Shown one piece after another: positions 17,327-25,319 of a DNA stretch of 64,000 bases. The notes under the pieces are model-generated. The model was not told the DNA's origin, made no database searches, and saw only the letters and a list, made by a program, of their open reading frames with translations. The stretch covers positions 62,001-126,000 of the forward strand of contig UQVH01000001.1 of NCBI GenBank assembly GCA_900544535.1, in the 5' to 3' direction. The position numbers were made by a program, and so were the translations under genes. The stretch's first letter is position 1; every line of letters starts with the position of its first letter. This stretch comes from an uncultured Bacteroidales bacterium (GTDB lineage: Bacteria; Bacteroidota; Bacteroidia; Bacteroidales; Muribaculaceae).

Positions 17327-17568
17327 GAGCCTCGAAGAGGCTATGACTCAGCATTTCCACAATCCACTTACCAATGTATGAATGTGTGCCTGAGCCTCGG
17401 AGAGGCTATGTTTCAGAAACCCCAGGGTGAGCGAGTGCCCGTAGGGCCGAGCGGTGCCTGGGGTAGGCCAAATCATGCGGACGCCTGCCTCGAAGAGGCT
17501 GGTTAACATTGTGAAGTAACCGCAATTTATTGATATTCAGCTGATGGAGGACGCTTTTAAAAGCGTCC
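17327..17568. repeat. Cluster of intergenic palindromic repeats
   Basis: Contains GCCTCGAAGAGGCT-type palindromes (17329 on, 17394 on, ~17487), a TTTCAGAAACCCCAGGGTGA...GGTGCCTGGGGT segment (17411-17465), and a GGACGCTTTTAAAAGCGTCC palindrome (17549-17568). Matching pieces recur at 24605-25178 and 57914-58168. Confidence 0.75.
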
Positions 17569-17600
17569 CTACTGCGAGACCGGCTTCCTCATCTCCCGAA

Positions 17601-17669
17601 AAAAGTTTCTTCCATAGACTAAACTTTCGGTGTTTTTGGGAAAAAGTTTAGTCTATGGAAGAAACTTTT
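17601..17669. repeat. Perfect 27-bp inverted repeat
   Basis: The arms 17601-17627 and 17643-17669 are perfectly complementary with a 15-bp loop. The arm begins AAAAGTTTCTTCCATAGACT. No T-run terminator tail follows, and no nearby gene ends here on the plus strand. Confidence 0.85.
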
Positions 17670-17714
17670 GCAAAGCATTCAGGTAATGCTGTTGACGGTG
17701 GCCGCCCGTTGCAT

Positions 17715-17745
17715 TTTGTCCTTTCGGATAATTGTAATAACTTTG
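17715..17745 (+). promoter_or_regulatory. Promoter of the flippase-like gene
   Basis: TTTG at 17715-17718, 19 bp, TAACTTTG at 17738-17745. It is a full Bacteroidetes consensus and lies 93 bp before the start codon. Confidence 0.75.
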
Positions 17746-17838
17746 CATTTTAGAGAGTTATTGGGAAAAATTGCAATATCCTATCCAACCCCCGGCTGTC
17801 ACCGGCGGCCTCATAAAAACATCCGTTAAGCAAGTCCG

Positions 17839-18909
17839 ATGGACGAAACTGTCATAAAGTCAACCAAAACAACCTTATGGAGCGCATTGCTGAAATATGG
17901 CGTTCCGCTTGTCATTTCCATAGGTCTCTGCTGGCTTCTGTTCAGCAACGGCGACATTGACATCGCCGGAATGTGGGAGATCGTGCGGCGCGAATGTGAT
18001 TTCCGCTGGATTCTCCTCAACCTCCTCCTTGGCATCATGGCCCAGGTGTTCCGTGCCGCCCGCTGGCAGATACAGCTCCGCGCCCTCGACATCCGGCCCT
18101 CGTTTTGGCAATTGGTGCTCAGTATTTTCGGAACTTACTCGGTCAATCTCGTGTTTCCGCGCCTCGGAGAGGTATGGCGCACGGGCTACATCGCCGCCCG
18201 CGAGCGCGCACCCTTCACTACGGTCTTCGGCTCGATGGTCGCCGACCGCCTCGCCGATACCCTGACAGTGCTGATCCTCCTCCTGCTCACCTTCATCCCC
18301 GCCGGAGCGCAGCTCCGCGACTATCTCGGTCAGAGCGGAGGCGCCATGGCCAAGTTGGGCGTCCTCATAGGTTCTCCCCTGCTCTGGGGCATTGTCATCG
18401 CCTCGATAACAGCCGTCTGGATTGTATTTGTCCGCTTTCCCGAAAACAAAGTCATAGCCAAGATCCGCTCCATCTGCGGCGGTCTGTGGAAAGGTTTCGC
18501 CGTGGTGGCCACCATGCCGGGCCGCGGCCGCTGGCTCTTCTACACCCTCCTGCTCTGGGGGTGTTACATTACGGCTCTATACTGTGCGTTCCGTGCCTTC
18601 CCGGTGACATCCGAAGTCCTTGCCCGCCACGGCCTGACAGCGCTTGCCGTCTGCTTCGTCCTGACCAGTCTCTCGATGGGTGTCCCCTCCAACGGCGGCA
18701 TCGGACCCTGGCAGTGGGCCATGATCTTCGGTCTGACGCTCTACTCGGCAGGTGTTGCGGGTCTGACACACGAATATGCCCTCACTTTCGCCAACCTCGT
18801 GATGGGAGTGCAGACCCTCATGCTCATCGTGCAGGGACTTTTCACCTTCGGCTGCATAGCCTTTTCAAAACACTCTAATTCAAAACACTCTAAAAAGAAT
18901 CCGAAATGA
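17839..18909 (+). CDS. Flippase-like membrane protein (LPG synthase TM family)
   Basis: A 356-residue polytopic membrane protein of the lysylphosphatidylglycerol-synthase transmembrane family (UPF0104/YbhN-like). Family segments include RAARWQIQLRALDIRPSFWQ, NLVFPRLGEVWRTGY and GSMVADRLADTLTVL near residues 70-145. Members are linked to lipid or lipid-linked sugar handling at the inner membrane; the substrate is unknown. Its stop overlaps the next start (ATGA). Confidence 0.88.
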   Translation: MDETVIKSTKTTLWSALLKYGVPLVISIGLCWLLFSNGDIDIAGMWEIVRRECDFRWILLNLLLGIMAQVFRAARWQIQLRALDIRPSFWQLVLSIFGTYSVNLVFPRLGEVWRTGYIAARERAPFTTVFGSMVADRLADTLTVLILLLLTFIPAGAQLRDYLGQSGGAMAKLGVLIGSPLLWGIVIASITAVWIVFVRFPENKVIAKIRSICGGLWKGFAVVATMPGRGRWLFYTLLLWGCYITALYCAFRAFPVTSEVLARHGLTALAVCFVLTSLSMGVPSNGGIGPWQWAMIFGLTLYSAGVAGLTHEYALTFANLVMGVQTLMLIVQGLFTFGCIAFSKHSNSKHSKKNPK

Positions 18910-19490
18910 AATTCGATGATAGCGCCGAGGACTATTTCCTCCATGATTTCAGCGGCAAGAATCAGCGGCAAGAATCGGCTGATGACGGCTCCCGCTCCCC
19001 TGCCCCCTCACAGCCGGCAACGGACCGGCAGCCCACAGCGCCGTCATTTGATTTCAGCGACGGAAATACAGATAATGGTTCCAATGCATCCGGCCCTTCC
19101 GGCACTCCCCGTAAACGCCGCCACGGCTGGTGGTGGTTTTTCCTCATAGTCGCCGCTGTGCTCATCGGAGCGGTTGGCATCCGCTATTTCGTCCCCTACG
19201 TGACCGAATCGCGCGCCACAGGCTACGTCACTCTCGTCGAGAAGCGCGGCATAGTCTTCCCCACGTTCGAGGGCGAGATGGTCAGCGAGTCGCAGTTGGC
19301 CGACACGGCGCGCATCTACTCCCGCGATCTGAGTTTCAGCATCCCCGACGAGGATCTCGCCCTGCGCCTGCAAAAATATCAGGGCAGCGGACGCCCGGTG
19401 ACGGTGACTTTCAAGCGCTACTACGGCACTCTCCCCTGGCGCGGCGCCTCCAACACCATAGCGGTCGATTTCGTCCCCGCCGGACAGTGA
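18906..19490 (+). CDS. Single-pass membrane protein with disordered N-terminus
   Basis: A 194-residue protein. Residues 1-80 are polar and low-complexity. A basic patch (PRKRRHGWWW) precedes one membrane segment at about 85-105. The C-terminal ~90 residues form a compact extracytoplasmic domain (GYVTLVEKRGIVFPTFEGEM). It is translationally coupled to the flippase-like gene and may assist it. Similar small anchored proteins occur in Bacteroidales, but I cannot name the family. Confidence 0.8.
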   Translation: MKFDDSAEDYFLHDFSGKNQRQESADDGSRSPAPSQPATDRQPTAPSFDFSDGNTDNGSNASGPSGTPRKRRHGWWWFFLIVAAVLIGAVGIRYFVPYVTESRATGYVTLVEKRGIVFPTFEGEMVSESQLADTARIYSRDLSFSIPDEDLALRLQKYQGSGRPVTVTFKRYYGTLPWRGASNTIAVDFVPAGQ

Positions 19491-19496
19491 CATCTC

Positions 19497-19541
19497 CTCA
19501 GAATATAAAGATAACCCCCTCAGAATATAAAGATACACCCC
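19497..19541. repeat. 22-bp tandem duplication before aroA
   Basis: CTCAGAATATAAAGATA followed by ACCCC, then by CACCCC, is repeated at 19497-19518 and 19519-19541. A simple local duplication; a role is not evident. Confidence 0.7.
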
Positions 19542-19553
19542 TATCCTTTCAAA

Positions 19554-20822
19554 GTGGACTTCAGAATACTCCCCCCCGACGGTTTTGTAGAGGCACGGCT
19601 CAGCCTTCCGCTCTCCAAGAGCATGAGCAACCGCGCCCTCATCATCAACGCGCTCACTCCCGGCGCCTCCCCTCTCGAAAATGTGGCTCAATGCGACGAT
19701 ACCGACGCCATGCGCCGCGCCCTCTCCTCGCTCGATGAGGCCGATGTGATCAACGTCGGCGCCGCCGGAACCACGATGCGTTTTCTCACCGCCTTCATAG
19801 CCTCGCGTCCCGGTTGCCGCCTCATCCTCGACGGCAGCGAGCGAATGCGCCACCGCCCTATCGCGGTACTTGTCGACGCCCTGCGCGCTCTCGGCGCCAA
19901 CATAGAATATGCTGGCGAAGAGGGCTTCCCGCCCCTGCGCATCAGCGGCCGACGTCTGAAAGGCGGTGAGCTGACACTCGATTCAACCGTCAGCTCGCAA
20001 TATATCTCCGCCCTGCTTATGGTGGCTCCGCTGATGGAGGACGGACTGAAACTCAGGCTTAGCGGCGAGGCCGTCTCGCGTCCCTACATACTCATGACCC
20101 TCCGCATGATGGAAGATGCGGGTATCGAGAGCGATTTCACCGCCGACACCGTCACCGTGGCCCCGCAGACCTACCGCCCCTTTGCCACCGAGGTAGAGGG
20201 CGACTGGAGCGCCGCCGCCGCCTGGTATGAGATCGAGGCTCTTTCGTCAGGAGCCGTCACCATTGACAATCTTTGCCGCGAATCCTGTCAGGGCGACCGC
20301 AAATTAGCCGACATTTTCGCCCGCCTCGGTGTCGTGACCGAGTGGGAGGGCGAGGACGGCGGTACCGATCTCGTGGCCTCTCCGGATCAGGAAGCGCGCC
20401 TGCGCATCGACTTCTCCGACACTCCTGACCTGGCTCAGTACGTCATCGTCACCTGCGCCATGCTCGGCATACCGTTCCATTTCACCGGCCTGTCCACCCT
20501 CGCGATCAAAGAGACCGACCGCGTGAAGGCTGTCTGCACCGAACTGGCCAAAATCGGCATTCTTCTGCAGCCTGAGGGCAACGACATGCTCTCCTGGGAG
20601 GGTCAGCGGCGTCCGTTCACCGAACTTCCGCGATTCGAGACCTACGACGACCACCGCATGGCCATGTGTCTCGCTCCGATAGCGCTCTATATACCCGGAA
20701 TCATCATCAACGATGCCGAGGTGGTCAGCAAATCATACCCCGAATTCTGGGACGAACTGCGTCGGGCCGGTTTCACCCTGCTCGACGGCGACGCTCCCCT
20801 CCCCGACCCCACCGAAGAATAA
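19554..20822 (+). CDS. aroA: 5-enolpyruvylshikimate-3-phosphate synthase
   Basis: A 422-residue shikimate-pathway enzyme that joins PEP to shikimate-3-phosphate. Seen are SKSMSNRALI (21-30, Lys22 for PEP), GAAGTTMRF (about 69-77), the substrate-binding TVSSQYISALLM, KETDRVKAVCTEL and YDDHRMAMCLAPI. The start codon is GTG at 19554, since no ATG lies before the conserved N-terminus. Another pathway gene, aroQ, is near the right end of this window. Confidence 0.96.
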   Translation: MDFRILPPDGFVEARLSLPLSKSMSNRALIINALTPGASPLENVAQCDDTDAMRRALSSLDEADVINVGAAGTTMRFLTAFIASRPGCRLILDGSERMRHRPIAVLVDALRALGANIEYAGEEGFPPLRISGRRLKGGELTLDSTVSSQYISALLMVAPLMEDGLKLRLSGEAVSRPYILMTLRMMEDAGIESDFTADTVTVAPQTYRPFATEVEGDWSAAAAWYEIEALSSGAVTIDNLCRESCQGDRKLADIFARLGVVTEWEGEDGGTDLVASPDQEARLRIDFSDTPDLAQYVIVTCAMLGIPFHFTGLSTLAIKETDRVKAVCTELAKIGILLQPEGNDMLSWEGQRRPFTELPRFETYDDHRMAMCLAPIALYIPGIIINDAEVVSKSYPEFWDELRRAGFTLLDGDAPLPDPTEE

Positions 20823-20827
20823 TCCAT

Positions 20828-21220
20828 ATGACAGGCGCATTGATCATACTTGCGGTTACGGTCCTCACCGGACTGATTCTCTATCTGACCCACCGCCCCG
20901 ATGGCGACGGGACCGGCTCCCCTGCCCCGTCCGACGCTTCCGGCGATGCTGACGGTGAAGTCTGCTGCGGGCAGCACGTGGTCTGCGAGAAGGGCCTCTC
21001 CCCTGCCGACGGTCCGGTTTATTTCGACGACGAGGAGCTTGACCGCTTCGCCGGACGCCTCCCCGACAGCTATACCGAGGAGGAGATCGAGGAATTCCGC
21101 GAGGTGCTCTACACTCTCCTGCCCTCCGACATCTATCCCTGGGGCGTGGCCCTGACCGGACGCGACATTGCTCTTCCCTCCTCCCTGCGTGACGAATGGC
21201 TGATGCTTGTCAAGGGCTGA
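20828..21220 (+). CDS. Small membrane-anchored acidic protein
   Basis: A 130-residue protein starting MTGALIILAVTVLTGLILYL, a single N-terminal membrane segment. A Pro/Gly/Asp linker leads to CCGQHVVCEKG and an acidic C-terminal domain (DDEELDRFAGRLPDSYTEEE). It sits 5 nt after aroA and 48 nt before the ABC permease gene. The cysteine/histidine cluster might bind a metal (inference). Family not recognised. Confidence 0.8.
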   Translation: MTGALIILAVTVLTGLILYLTHRPDGDGTGSPAPSDASGDADGEVCCGQHVVCEKGLSPADGPVYFDDEELDRFAGRLPDSYTEEEIEEFREVLYTLLPSDIYPWGVALTGRDIALPSSLRDEWLMLVKG

Positions 21221-21268
21221 CATAACCTCTAAAGATTCTCTTAAAGACTCTCTCCGGACAATTGAAAA

Positions 21269-22072
21269 ATGCTTGAGATACTTCAATATGACTTTTTCCG
21301 CAGTGCGGTGATCGGAGTGCTGCTTCTGAGCATCTCCTCGGCGGTCATCGGCACCTATATCGTGACACGGCGTCTCGTCTCGATTTCCGGAGGCATCACC
21401 CACGCATGCTTCGGCGGCCTCGGACTGGGCTATTTCCTCGGCCTGAACCCTATCGCGATGGCTGCGGTTTTCGCTGTCGGCTCGTCGCTCGGAGTCGACT
21501 GGATGGCGCGGCGCCACAGAGTCCGCGAGGATTCGGCCATTGCCGTCATCTGGGCCCTGGGAATGGCTCTCGGAACGCTCTTCATCTTTCTCACTCCGGG
21601 CTATGTGCCTGAGCTGAACGCCTTCCTTTTCGGCAACATACTGACCATTACCCACGGCGATCTGTGGGCCTTCGGCATCTTCACGGCGGTGCTGCTGCTC
21701 TTCATGGCGGTGTTTTTCCGCAAGATCGTCATCTGTGCCTTTGATCCGGACTTCGCGCGCGTGTGCCGCCTGCCGGTGACCTTCATCACTACAGCCATGA
21801 CCGTCATGGTGGCCGTCTGCATCGTGCTGACCATACGCCTTGTTGGGGTGATGCTGCTGATGTCCATGCTCTCGCTGCCACAGATGATAGCCGAGATCTT
21901 CTGCAACCGTTTCAAGACCATGATGTCGCTTTCGGTAGTGATTTCATTGCTCTGCTGTCTCGGCGGACTATTCCTCGCTACGGTCATCGACGTCCCTTGT
22001 TCGGCGCTGATAGTGCTGACCATGACCGCAGCCTATATCGTCACCCGCCTCGGCAAAGCCGTCTTTTCATAA
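21269..22072 (+). CDS. Metal ABC transporter permease (ABC-3/ZnuB family)
   Basis: A 267-residue inner-membrane permease with about eight membrane segments. It has family segments SISGGITHACFGGLGLGYFL near 40-60 and RLVGVMLLMSMLSLPQMIAE. Such permeases move zinc, manganese or iron with an ATPase and a binding protein, neither of which is encoded next to it. The metal cannot be told from sequence. Confidence 0.92.
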   Translation: MLEILQYDFFRSAVIGVLLLSISSAVIGTYIVTRRLVSISGGITHACFGGLGLGYFLGLNPIAMAAVFAVGSSLGVDWMARRHRVREDSAIAVIWALGMALGTLFIFLTPGYVPELNAFLFGNILTITHGDLWAFGIFTAVLLLFMAVFFRKIVICAFDPDFARVCRLPVTFITTAMTVMVAVCIVLTIRLVGVMLLMSMLSLPQMIAEIFCNRFKTMMSLSVVISLLCCLGGLFLATVIDVPCSALIVLTMTAAYIVTRLGKAVFS

Positions 22073-22147
22073 TTTATAAAGAGGAGAGTGCCGAATAACT
22101 TTTTCTTGTGCTCCGGCGTTGTTATTAACAGAAAGGAGTCCTTGAAA

Positions 22148-22420
22148 ATGAAGAAGAAAAACACACTGCGACTGCTGTTGGGCGCTTCGCTCATAGCCGG
22201 CGCGGGTGCCGCAATGAGTTCCTGTGCCGACATGTGGATGAGCACCACTACCGGTTTTGATTTCACACAGCCCGGAGGTTTTGGACTTGATATAGGAGTC
22301 GGAGGCCCGATCGGACAGCCAGCACCTCCGCCGCCACCCCCTGACGGTGGTCCGGGCTGGGGGCCCGGTGGAGGTCCCGGCGGCCCGCCTCCCGGAGGTC
22401 CCGGCTGGGGACCGTTTTGA
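22148..22420 (+). CDS. Small Gly/Pro-rich lipoprotein
   Basis: A 90-residue protein starting MKKKNTLRLLLG with a lipobox ending AMSSC, so probably lipid-anchored. The last ~40 residues are almost only Pro and Gly (PAPPPPPPDGGPGWGPGG). This would be an extended, flexible surface stretch. An upstream in-frame ATG at 22088 would put 20 residues before the signal and is unlikely. Confidence 0.7.
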   Translation: MKKKNTLRLLLGASLIAGAGAAMSSCADMWMSTTTGFDFTQPGGFGLDIGVGGPIGQPAPPPPPPDGGPGWGPGGGPGGPPPGGPGWGPF

Positions 22421-22430
22421 TATGCATGAT

Positions 22431-22462
22431 TTTGGTGGGGATGGAGATTTTTAGTACTTTTG
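22431..22462 (+). promoter_or_regulatory. Promoter of the 675-residue membrane protein gene
   Basis: TTTG at 22431-22434, 20 bp, TACTTTTG at 22455-22462. Full consensus, 51 bp before the start codon. Confidence 0.75.
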
Positions 22463-22513
22463 TGCATAAATACTTATCCAAGCCAACCACACAAAGACAA
22501 CCCCCACAGGATT

Positions 22514-24541
22514 ATGCCCGAATATTCATATCTCCATGTGGCTCTCAGAGGTGAGGACCGCGGAGCCACACGTACACTCTACTCCTATCCCTCCGAAGAA
22601 AGCGATTTTGATCCGCGCTGGAATTCGACTCTTGTCGAGCCGGGCGCAGCCGTGAAGCGTTTTCTCAACGCCAACGAGTGCTATATACTCCAGTCAACCC
22701 CGCGCGGCCACTATTTTTCGCTCATCACCCGCAACGCGCTCAGTCCCGAACGCGGCTACATGATGATCTCCATCCTCGTCAGCGACGGCTGTTCGCTCAC
22801 GGGACGCCAGCTGATGAACTCTTTCAACAATCTGAAAAAGGCTCTCATCGAGGATGAAAATCTTTCGGATGCAGCCGTCGACGAAGCCTTTGCACAAGCA
22901 TCCGTCCCCGTGGAACCGCTCCGGCTGGAGGCGTGGACCTACAAGGCTCCGGCCGACGACGAAAAACCTGCCGAGGCTGCCTACCGCACATATATCTCGC
23001 AGCAGGAACTGGAGTCGATCTTCTCCTTCCCCTGCCAGCCCGGCTACGAGGGCTACCGCTGCATAATCGTGGTTTCGGCCACCACCTCCCTGCGTCCCGG
23101 CGTGAAGATGCCCCGCATCACCGCCCCGATCCGTAAGCTCTATTCCGTTGTCTGCCCTGAGGGCGTCACGGCGTCGGCCATGCAGGTCTACGATGGCGAT
23201 CGTCTGGAGCTGTCGTTCAGCAAGGAGGGCTTCAACACGCATACCGAGACCGTCATTGTCGGCACTCCCTCGGCCTATACCAAATATGAAGGCTCGACCG
23301 TTGCCGTGCGTTCCGCCGCGCAGACCGGCATACGCTTCGAGCGCCGCATACCCCTGAAGGTAGTTTCCGCAAAAGGCGTGGCGCTCAACGGCTATACCAT
23401 CACTCTCAACGGCCGTCCCGTCAACACGATGGACCCCTTCATCGAGCTTCTTGAAAAGGATCTTCAGCCCGACACGGATGTGGAGCTGACCGTGCAGTCT
23501 AACAACTATCGCACTCTCAAACTCAAGAAACCGTCGGCCGAGATGCTGGTGACCGAAGAACTCGAACTCGTCATGCAGCCGATAGAGCAGGGGGTTACCC
23601 TCCGTCTCGATTTCGGCGACGGCCGCGTCTTCGAACAGCAGATTTCGATCGAAAAGAACACTTCGGAATACAATCGCCTCCATTCAGGCAACTTCCACGG
23701 CTTCCGCGCCCATCGCCTTGTCACTCAGGACGATAGCGAGGTCTACAACGTCGACGTGCGCCTGACCAGCCGCCCCGTGGCCCCCAACTTCGAGGCCGAT
23801 CGCGGCGAGGCTTCGTCCGAACCCGCCCACAAGGCTCCGAAATTCGAGAATATTTCCGACGAGGCTAAGGAAGAGCGCCGTCCGATCGACGCCACTCTGC
23901 CCGTTTCCGGCAAAAAGGAGGTTGAGAAAGAGACCCCCGCAGACCGTACTGTAAGGCCCGATTTCGACTACGATGATGACGATGACGACGACAGCGTTAC
24001 CGACCGGAAGTCCTGGTATCGTCAGGCCCGTTTCCTTTGGGGTGGTGTAGCCGTGATCGTGGTGGTCTTCCTGCTCGCATGGCTCCTCCCGCAGTATACC
24101 GGAGGCTCCTCAGATCCCGCTCCCGCCGATGAATTCGCCGCCGACGCCACTCCCGGTCAGGATGCGCAACCCGCACCCGCAGCTCTCACTCCGGAGGAGG
24201 AAGCTGATGTGACCTATCTTAACACTAATCCCGTCTGGGACCTTGCCAAGCTCCAGAGCGAGATGGGTCGTTCGCTCTTTAAGGCCATCGAAGAAGGCGA
24301 CATCGACGCCGTGGTCAACAATCCGTACTACGCCACCGCAGGCCGCTGTACCAACGACAAAGCCATCCTGATCGCCGATCTCATCTGGCGTGCCAAAGGC
24401 TCATTCAGTGAGCAGGCCAACCGCCGCACCATGCGCTCGGCCATCAAAAACGGCTCCGTCGACCTCAAAGTCTTCTCCGACAACCTCGCCAAGCGTCGCC
24501 CCGCCGAAAAAGCCAACGAATCCCCCCGCCCGGTGAAATAA
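22514..24541 (+). CDS. Large membrane-anchored protein of unknown function
   Basis: A 675-residue protein starting MPEYSYLHVALRGEDRGATR. The N-terminal ~350 residues look globular. A second part has repeated beta-like motifs (GYTITLNGRPV, VELTVQSNNYRTLKL). An acidic linker rich in Asp (YDDDDDDD) precedes one membrane segment at about 525-545 (VAVIVVVFLLAWLLP). About 130 residues follow, ending near AKRRPAEKANESPRPVK. No signal peptide precedes the large N-terminal part, so it is probably cytoplasmic with the C-terminus outside. I do not recognise the N-terminal domain. Confidence 0.8.
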   Translation: MPEYSYLHVALRGEDRGATRTLYSYPSEESDFDPRWNSTLVEPGAAVKRFLNANECYILQSTPRGHYFSLITRNALSPERGYMMISILVSDGCSLTGRQLMNSFNNLKKALIEDENLSDAAVDEAFAQASVPVEPLRLEAWTYKAPADDEKPAEAAYRTYISQQELESIFSFPCQPGYEGYRCIIVVSATTSLRPGVKMPRITAPIRKLYSVVCPEGVTASAMQVYDGDRLELSFSKEGFNTHTETVIVGTPSAYTKYEGSTVAVRSAAQTGIRFERRIPLKVVSAKGVALNGYTITLNGRPVNTMDPFIELLEKDLQPDTDVELTVQSNNYRTLKLKKPSAEMLVTEELELVMQPIEQGVTLRLDFGDGRVFEQQISIEKNTSEYNRLHSGNFHGFRAHRLVTQDDSEVYNVDVRLTSRPVAPNFEADRGEASSEPAHKAPKFENISDEAKEERRPIDATLPVSGKKEVEKETPADRTVRPDFDYDDDDDDDSVTDRKSWYRQARFLWGGVAVIVVVFLLAWLLPQYTGGSSDPAPADEFAADATPGQDAQPAPAALTPEEEADVTYLNTNPVWDLAKLQSEMGRSLFKAIEEGDIDAVVNNPYYATAGRCTNDKAILIADLIWRAKGSFSEQANRRTMRSAIKNGSVDLKVFSDNLAKRRPAEKANESPRPVK

Positions 24542-24604
24542 TTTCCACGAAAATAAGCCATTGGCGTGTAGTAGTAGACTGAATATGTTGCACTTGACTC
24601 AGTA

Positions 24605-25178
24605 GGAACGCTTTTCAAAGCGTCCTCGTACACGCAGGATTGATTTATAACTGCACCCCAAAAGTCAGACACGAAACTTTTGGGGTGCAGTTCATTTTCA
24701 GCCGACTATATGGATATTATCCCCGGTAGGGACGCGATTAATCGCGTCCGCAATCGTCTGAGAAATAACTTTTTATGATGGAGGACGCTTTAAAAAGCGT
24801 CCCTACTGAGAGTCGGGTGGAGGTGATGGTTGTGGCGGGAAAGCCTTGAAAAGGCTGTGTTTCAGAAACCCCAGACTGAGCGAGCGCCGGAGCCATTGGC
24901 GTAGGCTGCGAGTGGTGTCTGGGGTCCCTGCCATGTGGCATAAGGCCATGTCTCGGAGAGACTTGTTAATGTACCCGGCTGTTAGCCAGCATCTTCGATG
25001 CAAGCACTTGCTCTGTCGGGTATGGCCCCAGGCACCGTTCACCCTCCGCTGGCGCTCCGGCACTCACTCAGCCTGGGGTTTCTGAAACCCAAGTTCTCCG
25101 AGCTTCCGTTACAGTGCCAGCCTTACAGTAGGCTGATTGTCAGGCTGCTGTGGAGCGCTTTGAAAAGCGTACCTACCG
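24605..25178. repeat. Composite cluster of intergenic palindromic repeats
   Basis: GGACGC-type palindromes lie at 24605-24624, 24730-24749, 24783-24802 and about 25153-25172. The one at 24730 is a perfect 20-mer, GGACGCGATTAATCGCGTCC. Between the last two, TTTCAGAAACCCCAG (about 24860) and its complement CTGGGGTTTCTGAAA (about 25073) bound a ~240-bp inverted structure related to 17411-17465 and 57929-58145. Confidence 0.75.
24649..24692. repeat. Fused insertion-sequence-end-like inverted repeat
   Basis: The arms AACTGCACCCCAAAAGT (24649-24665) and its exact complement (24676-24692) flank 10 bp. TGCACCCCAAAAGT followed by CAGACAC resembles the ends of IS3-family elements. It looks like two IS ends without a transposase, or a very short derivative. 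A terminator is the alternative. Confidence 0.5.
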
Positions 25179-25212
25179 GGGGCTATCGGAAATCATTGTT
25201 TCTGAATATATT

Positions 25213-25253
25213 CGAAATTTCGCCGCGGCGAAAATAACCGCGGCGAAATTTCG
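25213..25253. terminator. 16-bp perfect GC-rich hairpin upstream of dnaX
   Basis: The arms CGAAATTTCGCCGCGG (25213-25228) and complement (25238-25253) enclose a 9-nt loop. No T-run follows on either strand, so a terminator is only one option. A repeat element is another. Confidence 0.4.
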
Positions 25254-25281
25254 CAGGGGCGGCTGTTTGCCGGGGTCGGGG

Positions 25282-25313
25282 TTTGGAAAAACGGAGAATA
25301 GTGTGTAAATTTG
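25282..25313 (+). promoter_or_regulatory. Promoter of dnaX, almost leaderless
   Basis: TTTG at 25282-25285, 20 bp, TAAATTTG at 25306-25313. The ATG lies only 6 nt after the -7 element, so the mRNA would begin at or next to the start codon. Confidence 0.7.
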
Positions 25314-25319
25314 TGGGAT

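Larger units (their letters stand above)
17217..17838. other. Gene-free divergent region with repeats and a perfect 27-bp inverted repeat
   Basis: No gene is seen between the divergent genes. It contains copies of intergenic repeat families (17327-17568), a perfect long hairpin (17601-17669) and the promoter of the flippase-like gene (17715-17745). Confidence 0.7.
24542..25319. other. Gene-free region dense in palindromic repeats
   Basis: No gene is seen. It holds four GGACGC...GCGTCC palindromes, an insertion-sequence-end-like hairpin, a long inverted repeat of the CCCCAG/CTGGGG family (24860-25105), a 16-bp GC-rich hairpin (25213-25253) and the dnaX promoter. Confidence 0.75.

Noticed and set aside
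22088..22147. Upstream start for the Gly/Pro-rich lipoprotein
   Set aside because: It would place 20 non-signal residues before a clear lipoprotein signal peptide.
24803..25237. Several 70-90 codon frames between the large membrane protein gene and dnaX
   Set aside because: All are translations of repeat clusters, with similar peptides coming from other repeat copies.
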